Shown here: piece by piece, positions 1 through 5,787 of the stretch
Numbering within the stretch: the first letter of the stretch is position 1
How the letters are laid out: every line of letters begins with the position of its first letter
NCBI GenBank assembly: GCA_027347125.1
Contig: DAIERC010000250.1
Coordinates: 1 to 5,787 of the forward strand
Direction: 5' to 3'
Source: Ignavibacteriales bacterium
GTDB taxonomy: Bacteria; Bacteroidota; Ignavibacteria; Ignavibacteriales; Ignavibacteriaceae
Length of the DNA stretch: 5,787 nucleotides
The notes under the pieces: generated by a model
The model's input: the letters and a program-made list of their open reading frames with translations, nothing else
What the model was told of the DNA's origin: nothing
Databases searched by the model: none
Translations under genes and position numbers: made by a program

Positions 1-1
1 C

Positions 2-619
2 AAAGACAAATGTGTGTTTAATGTAGCGATAAGAACAATTGTAATTAACAAAAAGAATATGGTTGGTGAAATAGGATTGGGAAGCGGAATTGTAGCCGAC
101 AGTGACCCTGGTGAGGAATATGAAGAAACTCTTCTTAAACAAAAATTTTTAACCCGGCCCGATAATTATTATGAATTGTTCGAAACAATGCTGCTTGAAA
201 ACGGAAAATATTTTTTGCTTGATGAGCATGTCGCCCGGCTAAAAAGCCCGGCGAAATATTTTCTGTTTATATTCAATCGAGCAAAAATTATTAAAAGCCT
301 GGAAAACCTTATTGCAGGGACTAACCATAAAAAAAAATACCGGGTAAGACTATCTTTAAATAAATGGGGCGGTGTTGGTATAACTTTTTCTGAATATAAA
401 CCGTTTAGCAAAAAAGTTAGCGTTATAATTTCCCGGAAAACAATTTCGTGCGGAAATAAATTTCAATATTATAAAACAACTAACAGAAGAGTGTACAATT
501 CAGAGTTTAACATTTACTCCGCCAAAGGATTCTTCGATCTTCTTTTCTTTAACGAAAAAAACACCTTGCCGAAGGAGCAATTTCAAACATATTTATTAAG
601 AAAGACGGCGTATGGATAA
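2..619 (+). CDS. pabB: Aminodeoxychorismate synthase component I / ADC lyase fusion (PabB-PabC), 5'-truncated, frame broken near 3' end
   Basis: The gene enters from the left edge already in frame, so the GTG at 14 is internal. The first codons carry FNVAIRT, GLGSGIVADSDP and EYEET, the closing motifs of the chorismate-binding domain that makes 4-amino-4-deoxychorismate from chorismate and ammonia. From about nt 173 a class IV aminotransferase domain starts (ELFETML, then LDEHVARL). It contains the PLP-lysine motif YYKTTNR, with the lysine at nt 473-475, as in aminodeoxychorismate lyase, which releases p-aminobenzoate for folate synthesis. Such PabB-PabC fusions are a known bacterial arrangement. 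After FFNEKN the frame goes wrong: the next residues are unlike the family and a stop comes at 617-619. The expected continuation EGAISNIF lies in the -1 frame. The product read straight through would lack the end of the lyase fold, so lyase activity is doubtful unless the frame is restored. The family assignment is firm; whether the break is real is open. Confidence 0.88.
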   Translation, partial: KDKCVFNVAIRTIVINKKNMVGEIGLGSGIVADSDPGEEYEETLLKQKFLTRPDNYYELFETMLLENGKYFLLDEHVARLKSPAKYFLFIFNRAKIIKSLENLIAGTNHKKKYRVRLSLNKWGGVGITFSEYKPFSKKVSVIISRKTISCGNKFQYYKTTNRRVYNSEFNIYSAKGFFDLLFFNEKNTLPKEQFQTYLLRKTAYG

Positions 620-822
620 CTCCTTCTTTGAGTTGCGGAATATTGCCCGGAGTATACCGCGATTATTTTATTAAGAAAAAGCACGGAAAAGTTATTGAAT
701 CATTAATTACATACGATAAACTGGTAAGCGCCGATAAAATAATCATGACAAATTCATTACGGGGAGAGGTGGTTGTAAACCGGCTTTATCTTTCCGAACA
801 TGAATTCAAGGAATTTAAATAA
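553..822 (+). CDS. pabC: Out-of-frame C-terminal segment of the PabC-type ADC lyase domain
   Basis: This frame is open from just after a TAA at 550-552 to the TAA at 820-822. It encodes the missing end of the upstream lyase domain: AEGAISNIF (family form TEGxxSNxF, the PLP-phosphate-binding region), ILPGVYRDY and the closing MTNSLRGEVVVNRL. The open region overlaps the upstream frame from 553 to 619. No credible ribosome binding site and start codon lie at the front: the only likely start would be TTG at 628, inside a conserved strand. This is therefore the tail of the same gene displaced by one base, not a separate gene. If the ribosome slipped back one base at 556-562, or if one more A were present in the run, the joined protein would have the family's expected spacing with no gap. 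Both halves keep family residues, so any disruption must be recent or an artefact. Confidence 0.8.
   Translation, partial: RKKHLAEGAISNIFIKKDGVWITPSLSCGILPGVYRDYFIKKKHGKVIESLITYDKLVSADKIIMTNSLRGEVVVNRLYLSEHEFKEFK
556..562 (+). other. A AAA AAC slippery heptamer at the frame break
   Basis: Seven A's (555-561) followed by C create A AAA AAC, with AAA and AAC in the zero frame, exactly the phase needed for -1 tandem slippage. The -1 frame opens only three bases before the heptamer and leads into the rest of the lyase domain. Slipping here gives NEKN-HL-AEGAISN, matching family spacing. The same A run is also a classic site for a one-base deletion, a base-calling error or transcriptional slippage. 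No stable stimulatory hairpin is evident by eye in the AT-rich downstream region, and AAGGAG (572-577) lies downstream rather than upstream of the site. Confidence 0.55.
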
Positions 823-963
823 ACAAAATATTTTATATTAGCCTGTAATAATTATACTAATTAAGTAATTATAATTTAATGATTAACTATTTTAGAAATT
901 AATCCCGAATTTTAATATTTTAGCCGGTAATTAATTACTAAATGTGCACGAAGGCTTTGTTAT
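823..963 (+). promoter_or_regulatory. Intergenic leader of the fni operon, promoter presumed
   Basis: This 141-nt gap is almost entirely A/T. It contains a perfect TATAAT at 870-875, but no TTGACA-like box at the right spacing, and such a hexamer is expected by chance in this composition. It also holds a perfect 12-nt palindrome (GTAATTAATTAC, 927-938), about 25 nt before the fni start. No GC-rich hairpin with a T tract marks a terminator for the upstream folate gene. AAGG at 951-954 is a plausible ribosome binding site for fni. A promoter is inferred from the following tight operon rather than shown by the sequence. Confidence 0.3.
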
Positions 964-2010
964 ATGTCCGAAAAATCAAACCCAACTTCCCAGAGGAAAA
1001 AAGAACATATTGAGTTATGTTTAACTGATAAGGTTGCTTTTCACGACAAAACAAACGGCTTTGAAAAATATGAGTTCAAACATTATGCTGTTACCGAAAT
1101 TGATATTTCAAAAATAAATTTTGAACAACAATTTCTTGGGAAAAAAATAAATTATCCGTTTTTAATTTCATGCATGACAGGCGGAACTTCCGAAGCTGAA
1201 AATATAAACGCTCAACTGGCGGTTACGGCAAATAAATTGAATATCCCGCTCGGTGTTGGAAGCCAGCGGCAGGCGCTTGAAAATAATGATTACCATAAGT
1301 CGTATAAAATTATTAGAAAAAACGCTCCGGTAATTCCAATCCTTGGCAACATAGGAGCCGCGGAGGTTGTAAAATACAAAGACACCAAACCGGTAAGAAC
1401 TATGGTTGACCTTGTTGAAGCGGACGCTATGGTGATTCATGTAAACCCACTTCAGGAATTAATTCAGGACAAAGGTGAACCGGATTTTTCCGGATTATTA
1501 AAAAGTATAGAAAAGTTAGTTAAGAATTTAAATGTGCCGGTATTCGTTAAAGAAGTAGGAGCCGGTATTTCTAAAGATGCCGCCGGAAAATTGTTATCCG
1601 CGGGGGTTAAAGGTATTGATGTGGCGGGCGCGGGAGGCACAAGCTGGGCCGGCGTGGAAATATTGAGGAATAAATGGGAAACGAATAATTTCTTGTGGGA
1701 CTGGGGGCTTCCGACTTCATATTGTTTGAGGACAGTTTCATTATTAAAAAAGAAATACTCTTTTTATTTAATCGGTTCCGGTGGAATAAACGATCCGTTA
1801 AGTGCAGCAAAAGCTTTTGCGTTAGGCGCCGACCTGGTAGCGTCCGCAAGGATAATTCTCCGTGAACTGAATGAATCCGGTGCCGAAGGAGTATCAAAAT
1901 TAATTATCGATTGGTTTGAGGTTATAAAAAACATAATGTTTTTAACCGGTTCCTCAAGATTAAAAGATTTACAAAAAGGAAAAATAATTCGAAAGGATGA
2001 ACTCTATTGA
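964..2010 (+). CDS. fni: Type 2 isopentenyl-diphosphate delta-isomerase (FMN-dependent)
   Basis: The enzyme interconverts isopentenyl and dimethylallyl diphosphate in the cytoplasm, using reduced FMN, NADPH and Mg2+. It is unrelated to the type 1 (Nudix) isomerase. The 348-residue length is normal. Signature segments appear in order: RKKEHI (11-16), FLGKKINYPF followed by the MTGG flavin-binding turn (71-74), GVGSQR (97-102), HVNPLQE (159-165, with the conserved Gln-Glu pair of the active site and metal site), VKEVGAG (195-201), GAGGTSW (222-228), WDWGLPT (245-251), and the TIM-barrel phosphate-binding GSGG (271-274) with ALGAD (286-290). No key residue looks lost. The ATG at 964 has AAGG nine bases upstream, and no upstream alternative is better supported. 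The stop overlaps the next gene's start by four bases. The isomer mix it provides is what the downstream prenyl synthase uses as primer and extender. The enzyme is dispensable in many MEP-pathway bacteria and essential with the mevalonate pathway; the window does not show which pathway operates here. Confidence 0.96.
   Translation: MSEKSNPTSQRKKEHIELCLTDKVAFHDKTNGFEKYEFKHYAVTEIDISKINFEQQFLGKKINYPFLISCMTGGTSEAENINAQLAVTANKLNIPLGVGSQRQALENNDYHKSYKIIRKNAPVIPILGNIGAAEVVKYKDTKPVRTMVDLVEADAMVIHVNPLQELIQDKGEPDFSGLLKSIEKLVKNLNVPVFVKEVGAGISKDAAGKLLSAGVKGIDVAGAGGTSWAGVEILRNKWETNNFLWDWGLPTSYCLRTVSLLKKKYSFYLIGSGGINDPLSAAKAFALGADLVASARIILRELNESGAEGVSKLIIDWFEVIKNIMFLTGSSRLKDLQKGKIIRKDELY
1992..1997 (+). 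promoter_or_regulatory. Ribosome binding site AAAGGA for the prenyl synthase TTG start
   Basis: AAAGGA sits inside the last codons of fni, nine bases before the TTG at 2007. This spacing supports TTG as the start of the prenyl synthase. The nearby ATG at 1997 is in another frame. Confidence 0.6.
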
Positions 2011-3002
2011 TAGGCGAGAGAACAGATAAATTTTACTCACTTTATGAAAAAGAAAGAAAAAAGGTAGAGATAAGATTAAAAAATTCTTTGGCGAATAGGA
2101 AACCTTATTCGTTGTATAAACCAGCCGCGTATATAATTGAAGAAGGCGGTAAAAGGCTGCGCCCGCTTTTGGTTTTGCTTGCGGCCAAAGCCGTTGGCGG
2201 AAAATTTACCGGCGCTTATAATGCTTCGGTGGCTGTTGAACTGCTGCATAATTTTACTTTGGTTCATGACGATATAATGGACAACGCCGGCAAGCGAAGA
2301 GGAAAACCGACAGTTCATGTAAAGTATGATACGAACACTGCTATTTTAGCGGGCGATAGTCTTCTTTCGGTTGCGTATGAATTCTTGTTGAAGGATTGCA
2401 ACGGAAATACCAAAGAGATTGTGGCTGCTTTTACAAGAGGACTTGTAGAGGTTTGCGAAGGACAAAGTTTAGATAAAGATTTTGAAACGCAAAAAAAAGT
2501 TTCGCTTGATGAATATATTATTATGATAGAGAAAAAAACCGCGGCTATGGCGGAGATGTGCTGTAAAATAGGCGCGATGCTAGGTAAAGGAACCACAAAA
2601 GAAATAAACGCTTTGGCTAAGTTCGGAAAAAATATCGGGATTGCCTTCCAGATACATGATGATTTGCTAGATATCACCGGTAATGAAAATGATTTCGGTA
2701 AATTTGTAGGTGGTGATCTTGTTGAAGGTAAAAAGACATATCTTTTTATCAAAGCTCTGGAAAAAGCAAAGGGCGCGGATAGAAAAAAACTGCTGAAAGT
2801 AGTTGAGGACAAGGGGATAAAACCCAAACAGATTCCTGAATATAAAAATATTTATATTCGTCTTAATGTATTAAGGGATGCTCAAGACGAAATAAAGAAC
2901 TACACCAACAAAGCTCTTGGCTCATTAAAAATACTCAAGCGCCGGGAAGATAAAGAAATTTTTACTTGGCTGGCCGATTCACTAATTAAAAGAAACAAAT
3001 AA
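2007..3002 (+). CDS. Trans-prenyl diphosphate synthase, probably geranylgeranyl diphosphate synthase
   Basis: This cytoplasmic, Mg2+-dependent enzyme condenses isopentenyl diphosphate with allylic diphosphates. It has 331 residues, normal for the family. The sequence shows GGKRLRP (47-53), the first aspartate-rich motif LVHDDIMD (Asp88, Asp89, Asp92), KKT (176-178), FQIHDDLLD with the second motif (Asp218, Asp219, Asp222), and GGDL (235-238) followed by a Lys pair (242-243). The first motif is the plain DDxxD form without the two-residue insertion of typical bacterial farnesyl synthases. Phe83 is five residues before its first Asp and Thr84 is four before. By the established chain-length rules this resembles type I (archaeal-style) geranylgeranyl synthases, so C20 is inferred; C15 is possible and long-chain quinone tails are less likely. 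The TTG start overlaps the fni stop by four bases and has AAAGGA upstream. The stop shares one base with the ptsH start. Possible product uses include carotenoids, quinones or a starter for longer chains; none is visible nearby. Confidence 0.92.
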   Translation: MIGERTDKFYSLYEKERKKVEIRLKNSLANRKPYSLYKPAAYIIEEGGKRLRPLLVLLAAKAVGGKFTGAYNASVAVELLHNFTLVHDDIMDNAGKRRGKPTVHVKYDTNTAILAGDSLLSVAYEFLLKDCNGNTKEIVAAFTRGLVEVCEGQSLDKDFETQKKVSLDEYIIMIEKKTAAMAEMCCKIGAMLGKGTTKEINALAKFGKNIGIAFQIHDDLLDITGNENDFGKFVGGDLVEGKKTYLFIKALEKAKGADRKKLLKVVEDKGIKPKQIPEYKNIYIRLNVLRDAQDEIKNYTNKALGSLKILKRREDKEIFTWLADSLIKRNK

Positions 3003-3268
3003 TGATTGAGAAAAAAGTAAAAATTGTAAACCAGGCCGGACTTCATACCAGACCAGCGGCTACCATTGTTAAATTAGCCGCAAAATATAGATGCGAGTTT
3101 GTTATTTCCAAAGACGGCATGAACATCAATGGAAAAAGTATTATAGGTGTAATGACACTGGCTGCCGAAATGGGTTCCGAATTGCTGCTTACTTTTGAAG
3201 GCGAAGACGAACAGCAGGCAGCAGATGAAATATCAGATTACTTTAATAGAGGATTTGACGAATTGTGA
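3002..3268 (+). CDS. ptsH: Phosphocarrier protein HPr of the PEP:sugar phosphotransferase system
   Basis: HPr accepts a phosphoryl group from enzyme I on a histidine and passes it to enzyme IIA domains. The 88-residue length is standard. The active-site motif GLHTRPAA puts the phosphorylated histidine at residue 15, followed by Arg17. A second signature, GKSIIGVMTLAA, places a serine exactly at position 46 with the flanking residues typical of HPr substrates of HPr kinase/phosphorylase. Dual control by Ser46 phosphorylation is therefore inferred; no hprK gene lies in the window. The ATG overlaps the last base of the prenyl synthase stop (TAATG), and no clear Shine-Dalgarno precedes it, so translation probably depends on coupling to the upstream gene. 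The stop overlaps the ptsI start by four bases. Since no enzyme II is present here, the protein could serve sugar uptake encoded elsewhere or a mainly regulatory phosphorelay. Confidence 0.96.
   Translation: MIEKKVKIVNQAGLHTRPAATIVKLAAKYRCEFVISKDGMNINGKSIIGVMTLAAEMGSELLLTFEGEDEQQAADEISDYFNRGFDEL
3248..3253 (+). promoter_or_regulatory. Ribosome binding site AGAGGA for the ptsI GTG start
   Basis: AGAGGA near the end of ptsH lies eleven bases before the GTG at 3265. It supports this GTG, which overlaps the ptsH stop as GTGA, as the ptsI start. Confidence 0.55.
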
Positions 3269-5031
3269 AAAGTTTTATCCAGATATATAAAGAAGCGAAA
3301 AATAAAATTGTTGGAATTGCAGCCGCTCCGGGTATTGTAATTACAAAAGCCTATCTTTTTAACAAAGAAAAGATAGAGATAAACAATGGTGAAATAACCG
3401 ATATAGAAGAAGCCAAGAGAAATCTTGAAGAAGCAATTGCAAAATCAAAAAAGGAATTGAACAAAATATTTTCGCTTGCGAAAGAAAAGATGGAAGCAAC
3501 CCGCGCGGCTATATTCGAAGCTCAGTTAATGATACTTGATGACCCTGTTCTTTTAAGCAATATAAATCTTCGTATAGAAAAAGAACGAAAGCAGCCCGAA
3601 TATATTGTGAATGATGAAATATCAAAATATCAGCAGTTGATGATTTTATCCCACGAATCATATATGGCTGAGCGGGCAAGCGATATTGAAGACATAAAAA
3701 ACAGAATAATACGCAATCTTCAAAAGAAAAGATGGCAGTCAAAAATTATTAGTGATCTTATTGTTATCAGCGAGAATTTAACTCCTGCCGATACTATATT
3801 GTTTTCTCGCTGCAATGTTCAAGGCTTTATTACCGACCACGGCGGCCTAACTTCGCACGCGGCGATAATAAGCAGGTCGCTTAATATTCCCGCCGTTGTA
3901 GGTACGCATAACGCCACAAAACATATTAAAGACGGCGATACATTAATTGTCGACGGTTTCCACGGTTATATACTTGTTAATCCTTCGCAAGATCAGATAG
4001 ATTATTTCAATAATAAAATTGAAAAACTGTCGGAACTTCAGGCGGGACTAAAAGAATTAAAAGATAAACCTGCAACAACTACAGACGGCAGAGAAATAAC
4101 CATGCTGGCAAATGTGGATGTTACCGGCGAAATAGACCTTGTTATTACAAACGGCGCTCAAGGTATCGGCCTTTACAGAACAGAACAAGTTTTAGAAGAA
4201 CTCGGTGAGTTCCCAAGCGAAAACGAACAGGCACGAATTTACAGCAATCTTTCGGCAAGGGTTTATCCTTCGCCTTTAACCATAAGGGCTTTTGATATTG
4301 GTGGAGATAAATTTAAATTTTTTGCTTTCGACGAACCAAATCCTTTTCTCGGTTTAAGAGGCATCAGGCTTCTTTTGGAAAATATTACTCTTTTCAAAAC
4401 CCAAATTAGGGCGGTTCTGAAAGCAAGCAAGAATAAAAATATTGAGTACATGCTGCCGATGGTTTCAACTATTTCCGAAATACGCAGAGCGAAACAATTG
4501 ATTGAAGAGTGCAAAAAAGAATTAATTCAGGAAAAAGAAATTTTCGATAAGAATATTAAAATAGGAATTATGATTGAAGTACCTTCAGCCGCTTTGATGA
4601 CATACGAACTGGCACTTGAAGTGGATTTTTTAAGCATAGGTACTAACGACCTCATTCAATATATAATGGCTGTTGACAGAGGTAATGACCTGGTTTCAGA
4701 TCTTTACCAGGAATTTCATCCTTCCGTTGTAAGAACACTATACCACATAGTAAAAGAAGCGGACAGGGCGCACAAAACCGTAAGCCTTTGCGGCGAGATG
4801 GCCGCCGATACGTTGGCAATTCCACTGCTGGTGGGAATAGGCATTCATCATTTAAGTATTTCTCCTTCTATTCTTCCGTATACCAAAAGAATTATACGAA
4901 GTCTTTCTTTTGAGAAAACAAAAAAATTGGCCGAGGCTTGCCTGACTTGTTCAACGGAAAAGGAAATTACCGAAAAGCTGGATAAATTTTTTAAAGATAA
5001 CTCAATTACCAGAACGAGGAATATTATTTAG
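3265..5031 (+). CDS. ptsI: Phosphoenolpyruvate-protein phosphotransferase (PTS enzyme I)
   Basis: Enzyme I takes phosphate from PEP, forming pyruvate, and passes it to His15 of HPr. At 588 residues it is complete and of usual length. The N-terminal HPr-binding domain begins with GIAAAPGI (17-24) and includes a helical stretch with EAQLMILDDP (85-94). The phosphohistidine domain carries GGLTSHAAI with His198 as the phosphorylated residue, followed by IPAVVG. The C-terminal PEP-binding barrel shows GLYRTE (302-307), FDIGGDK (343-349), NPFLGLRGIR (359-368), MLPMVS (396-401), GIMIEVPSA (434-442), SIGTNDLIQY (457-466) and LCGEMA (508-513) with the catalytic Cys509. All expected catalytic residues are present. 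After GLYRTE the usual hydrophobic FLF/FLY step is replaced by a divergent QVLEELGEF of the same length, a mild oddity. The first 13 residues before KIVGIAAAPG form a short extension beyond the minimal start. The GTG start overlaps ptsH by four bases, so HPr and enzyme I are probably made in coupled amounts. It is the last gene of the operon. Confidence 0.96.
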   Translation: MKSFIQIYKEAKNKIVGIAAAPGIVITKAYLFNKEKIEINNGEITDIEEAKRNLEEAIAKSKKELNKIFSLAKEKMEATRAAIFEAQLMILDDPVLLSNINLRIEKERKQPEYIVNDEISKYQQLMILSHESYMAERASDIEDIKNRIIRNLQKKRWQSKIISDLIVISENLTPADTILFSRCNVQGFITDHGGLTSHAAIISRSLNIPAVVGTHNATKHIKDGDTLIVDGFHGYILVNPSQDQIDYFNNKIEKLSELQAGLKELKDKPATTTDGREITMLANVDVTGEIDLVITNGAQGIGLYRTEQVLEELGEFPSENEQARIYSNLSARVYPSPLTIRAFDIGGDKFKFFAFDEPNPFLGLRGIRLLLENITLFKTQIRAVLKASKNKNIEYMLPMVSTISEIRRAKQLIEECKKELIQEKEIFDKNIKIGIMIEVPSAALMTYELALEVDFLSIGTNDLIQYIMAVDRGNDLVSDLYQEFHPSVVRTLYHIVKEADRAHKTVSLCGEMAADTLAIPLLVGIGIHHLSISPSILPYTKRIIRSLSFEKTKKLAEACLTCSTEKEITEKLDKFFKDNSITRTRNII

Positions 5032-5041
5032 CAACCGGCGT

Positions 5042-5080
5042 TTAAATAAGAAAAAGTAAAAACTACTTCCTTTTATTTAA
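5042..5080 (+). terminator. AT-rich hairpin after ptsI, possible operon terminator
   Basis: Two 17-nt arms (5042-5058 and 5064-5080) pair with two A-C mismatches and one G-U pair around a five-base AAAAC loop, starting ten bases after the ptsI stop. It is A/T-rich, so the stem is weak. The run of T's falls inside the right arm (TTTTATTT) rather than after it, so this is not a textbook Rho-independent terminator. Its position between an operon end and a separate gene favours a role in termination or 3'-end protection. Confidence 0.42.
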
Positions 5081-5088
5081 TTAACCTT

Positions 5089-5096
5089 TATATTTG
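5089..5096 (+). promoter_or_regulatory. Putative prmC promoter -7 box (TATATTTG)
   Basis: TATATTTG fits the TAnnTTTG -7 consensus described for Bacteroidota housekeeping promoters. It would start transcription near 5103, giving a leader of about 30 nt. A clear TTTG box about 20 nt further upstream is missing, since that region is the right arm of the hairpin. The match is short and the DNA is A/T-rich, so it is tentative. Confidence 0.35.
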
Positions 5097-5133
5097 AAGT
5101 AAAATTATTTTACAAAAATATCGTTGTATATAC

Positions 5134-5787
5134 ATGCTCACTGTTCTCGAATCGATAAAACTTTCAACCGAATATCTTCAAAACAAGGAGATTGAGTCTC
5201 CCAGAATAAACGCCGAACTTCTGCTGGCAAAAATATTAAATTGCAAAAGACTTGATTTATACCTTATGTTCGACAGACCGTTAATGCAGGAAGAAATTGA
5301 ACAATACAGGGAATTCATCCGGCGGAGAAGCAAAAATGAGCCGCTGCAATATATTGTCGGCTCAGTTGAATTTTATGGAATTGAATTTCTGGTTAACTCA
5401 AATGTTTTAATACCCAGGCAGGAAACTGAAATTCTTGTCGAATCAATTATAAAAAGCTTTGACGCTAATTCAAGTCTAACTATACTGGATATCGGTTCGG
5501 GAAGCGGAAATATAGCCATCGTACTGGCTAAGTATTTTCCGAATTCAACCGTGGTGTCAATCGACAGTAGCAAGCATGCTCTTGAAACAGCTATACAGAA
5601 CGCTAAACTTAACGCGGTGAACCAGAGAATAATTTTTAAGATGGAAGATATTACAAAGCAGCCGGAACTAGAACGTAATTTTTTTGAAGTTATTGTATCT
5701 AACCCGCCGTACGTATCTTCGGAACAGTATAAAGATTTACAGCCTGAGTTAAAACTTTATGAGCCGAAGATTGCGCTTACCGACAAC
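5134..5787 (+). CDS. prmC: Peptide chain release factor N5-glutamine methyltransferase (PrmC/HemK), 3'-truncated by window edge
   Basis: PrmC methylates, from S-adenosylmethionine, the glutamine of the GGQ motif in release factors RF1 and RF2, which raises peptide release efficiency. The frame is open for 218 codons to the edge; the family is usually near 280-290 residues, so roughly the last quarter is missing. The N-terminal helical release-factor-binding domain includes SPRINAELLL (22-31). It is followed by EPLQYIVG (69-76), IPRQETE (93-99), the SAM-binding LDIGSGSGN (118-126) and the catalytic SNPPYV (189-194). PELKLYEP (204-211) follows as expected. The segment usually written IPRPETE has Gln in place of the second Pro. 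The ATG at 5134 gives a normal N-terminus. No Shine-Dalgarno is visible in the A/T-rich leader, unlike the operon genes. The preceding hairpin and a possible -7 box suggest an independent transcript. Confidence 0.94.
   Translation, partial: MLTVLESIKLSTEYLQNKEIESPRINAELLLAKILNCKRLDLYLMFDRPLMQEEIEQYREFIRRRSKNEPLQYIVGSVEFYGIEFLVNSNVLIPRQETEILVESIIKSFDANSSLTILDIGSGSGNIAIVLAKYFPNSTVVSIDSSKHALETAIQNAKLNAVNQRIIFKMEDITKQPELERNFFEVIVSNPPYVSSEQYKDLQPELKLYEPKIALTDN

Noticed and set aside
14..16. GTG as the true start of the first gene
   Set aside because: The frame is open to the left edge, and the residues on both sides (KDKCVFNVAIRT) are the inside of a chorismate-binding domain.
572..577. AAGGAG as a ribosome binding site or frameshift stimulator in the pabC region
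   Set aside because: It is downstream of the slip site, whereas -1 stimulators of this kind act from upstream. No ATG, GTG or TTG follows at proper spacing in the -1 frame, and the sequence is explained by the conserved Glu-Gly-Ala codons.
628..822. A separate small gene starting at TTG 628
   Set aside because: The protein is plainly the end of the PabC-type domain, the open frame starts further upstream, and no ribosome binding site supports the TTG.
870..875. TATAAT as a sigma-70-type -10 box for fni
   Set aside because: No matching -35 hexamer lies at 16-18 nt, and the surrounding sequence is so A/T-rich that the hexamer is expected by chance. It is kept only as a note in the leader entry.
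2315..2827. Long minus-strand open frame opposite the prenyl synthase
   Set aside because: It is fully antisense to a well-supported gene. Its Ser/Phe/Pro-rich composition is what lysine- and glutamate-rich A/T codons give when read backwards, and no family motif is seen.
4263..4514. Minus-strand open frame inside ptsI
   Set aside because: It is antisense to conserved PEP-binding motifs, has no recognisable domain and no sign of an independent promoter.

Overview
The window is compact, AT-rich bacterial DNA. All genes lie on the plus strand, and non-coding DNA is limited to two short A/T-dominated gaps (823-963 and 5032-5133). I see no mobile element, CRISPR array, tRNA or rRNA. The source is probably a bacterium of the Bacteroidota/Chlorobi/Ignavibacteria type. 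This is inferred from the base composition, the protein flavour, an HPr with a regulatory Ser46, and a TAnnTTTG box before prmC. No sequence here proves the phylum.

Left edge (1-822): the 3' part of a fused folate gene. It holds the last piece of a PabB-type chorismate-binding domain followed by a PabC-type aminodeoxychorismate lyase domain. The reading frame breaks inside the lyase domain. The two halves join perfectly in the -1 frame, and the break coincides with an in-frame A AAA AAC heptamer. An indel or sequencing error in the A7 run is the most economical explanation; slippage is possible.

Centre (964-5031): four genes whose ends overlap by 4, 1 and 4 nt, almost certainly one operon. 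They are fni (type 2 isopentenyl-diphosphate isomerase), a short-chain trans-prenyl diphosphate synthase (probably geranylgeranyl diphosphate), ptsH (HPr) and ptsI (enzyme I). The first two make prenyl precursors. The last two are the general phosphorelay of the PEP:sugar phosphotransferase system. Joining isoprenoid synthesis to PTS phosphotransfer in one translationally coupled unit is the most interesting feature of the layout. No sugar-specific enzyme II is present in the window. An imperfect AT-rich hairpin follows ptsI.

Right edge (5134-5787): the first 218 codons of prmC, the methyltransferase that modifies the glutamine of the GGQ motif in peptide release factors. It runs off the window and appears to have its own promoter. 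Nothing here is clearly a wholly new system. The items most worth checking are the pabB-pabC frame break and the isoprenoid/PTS operon.
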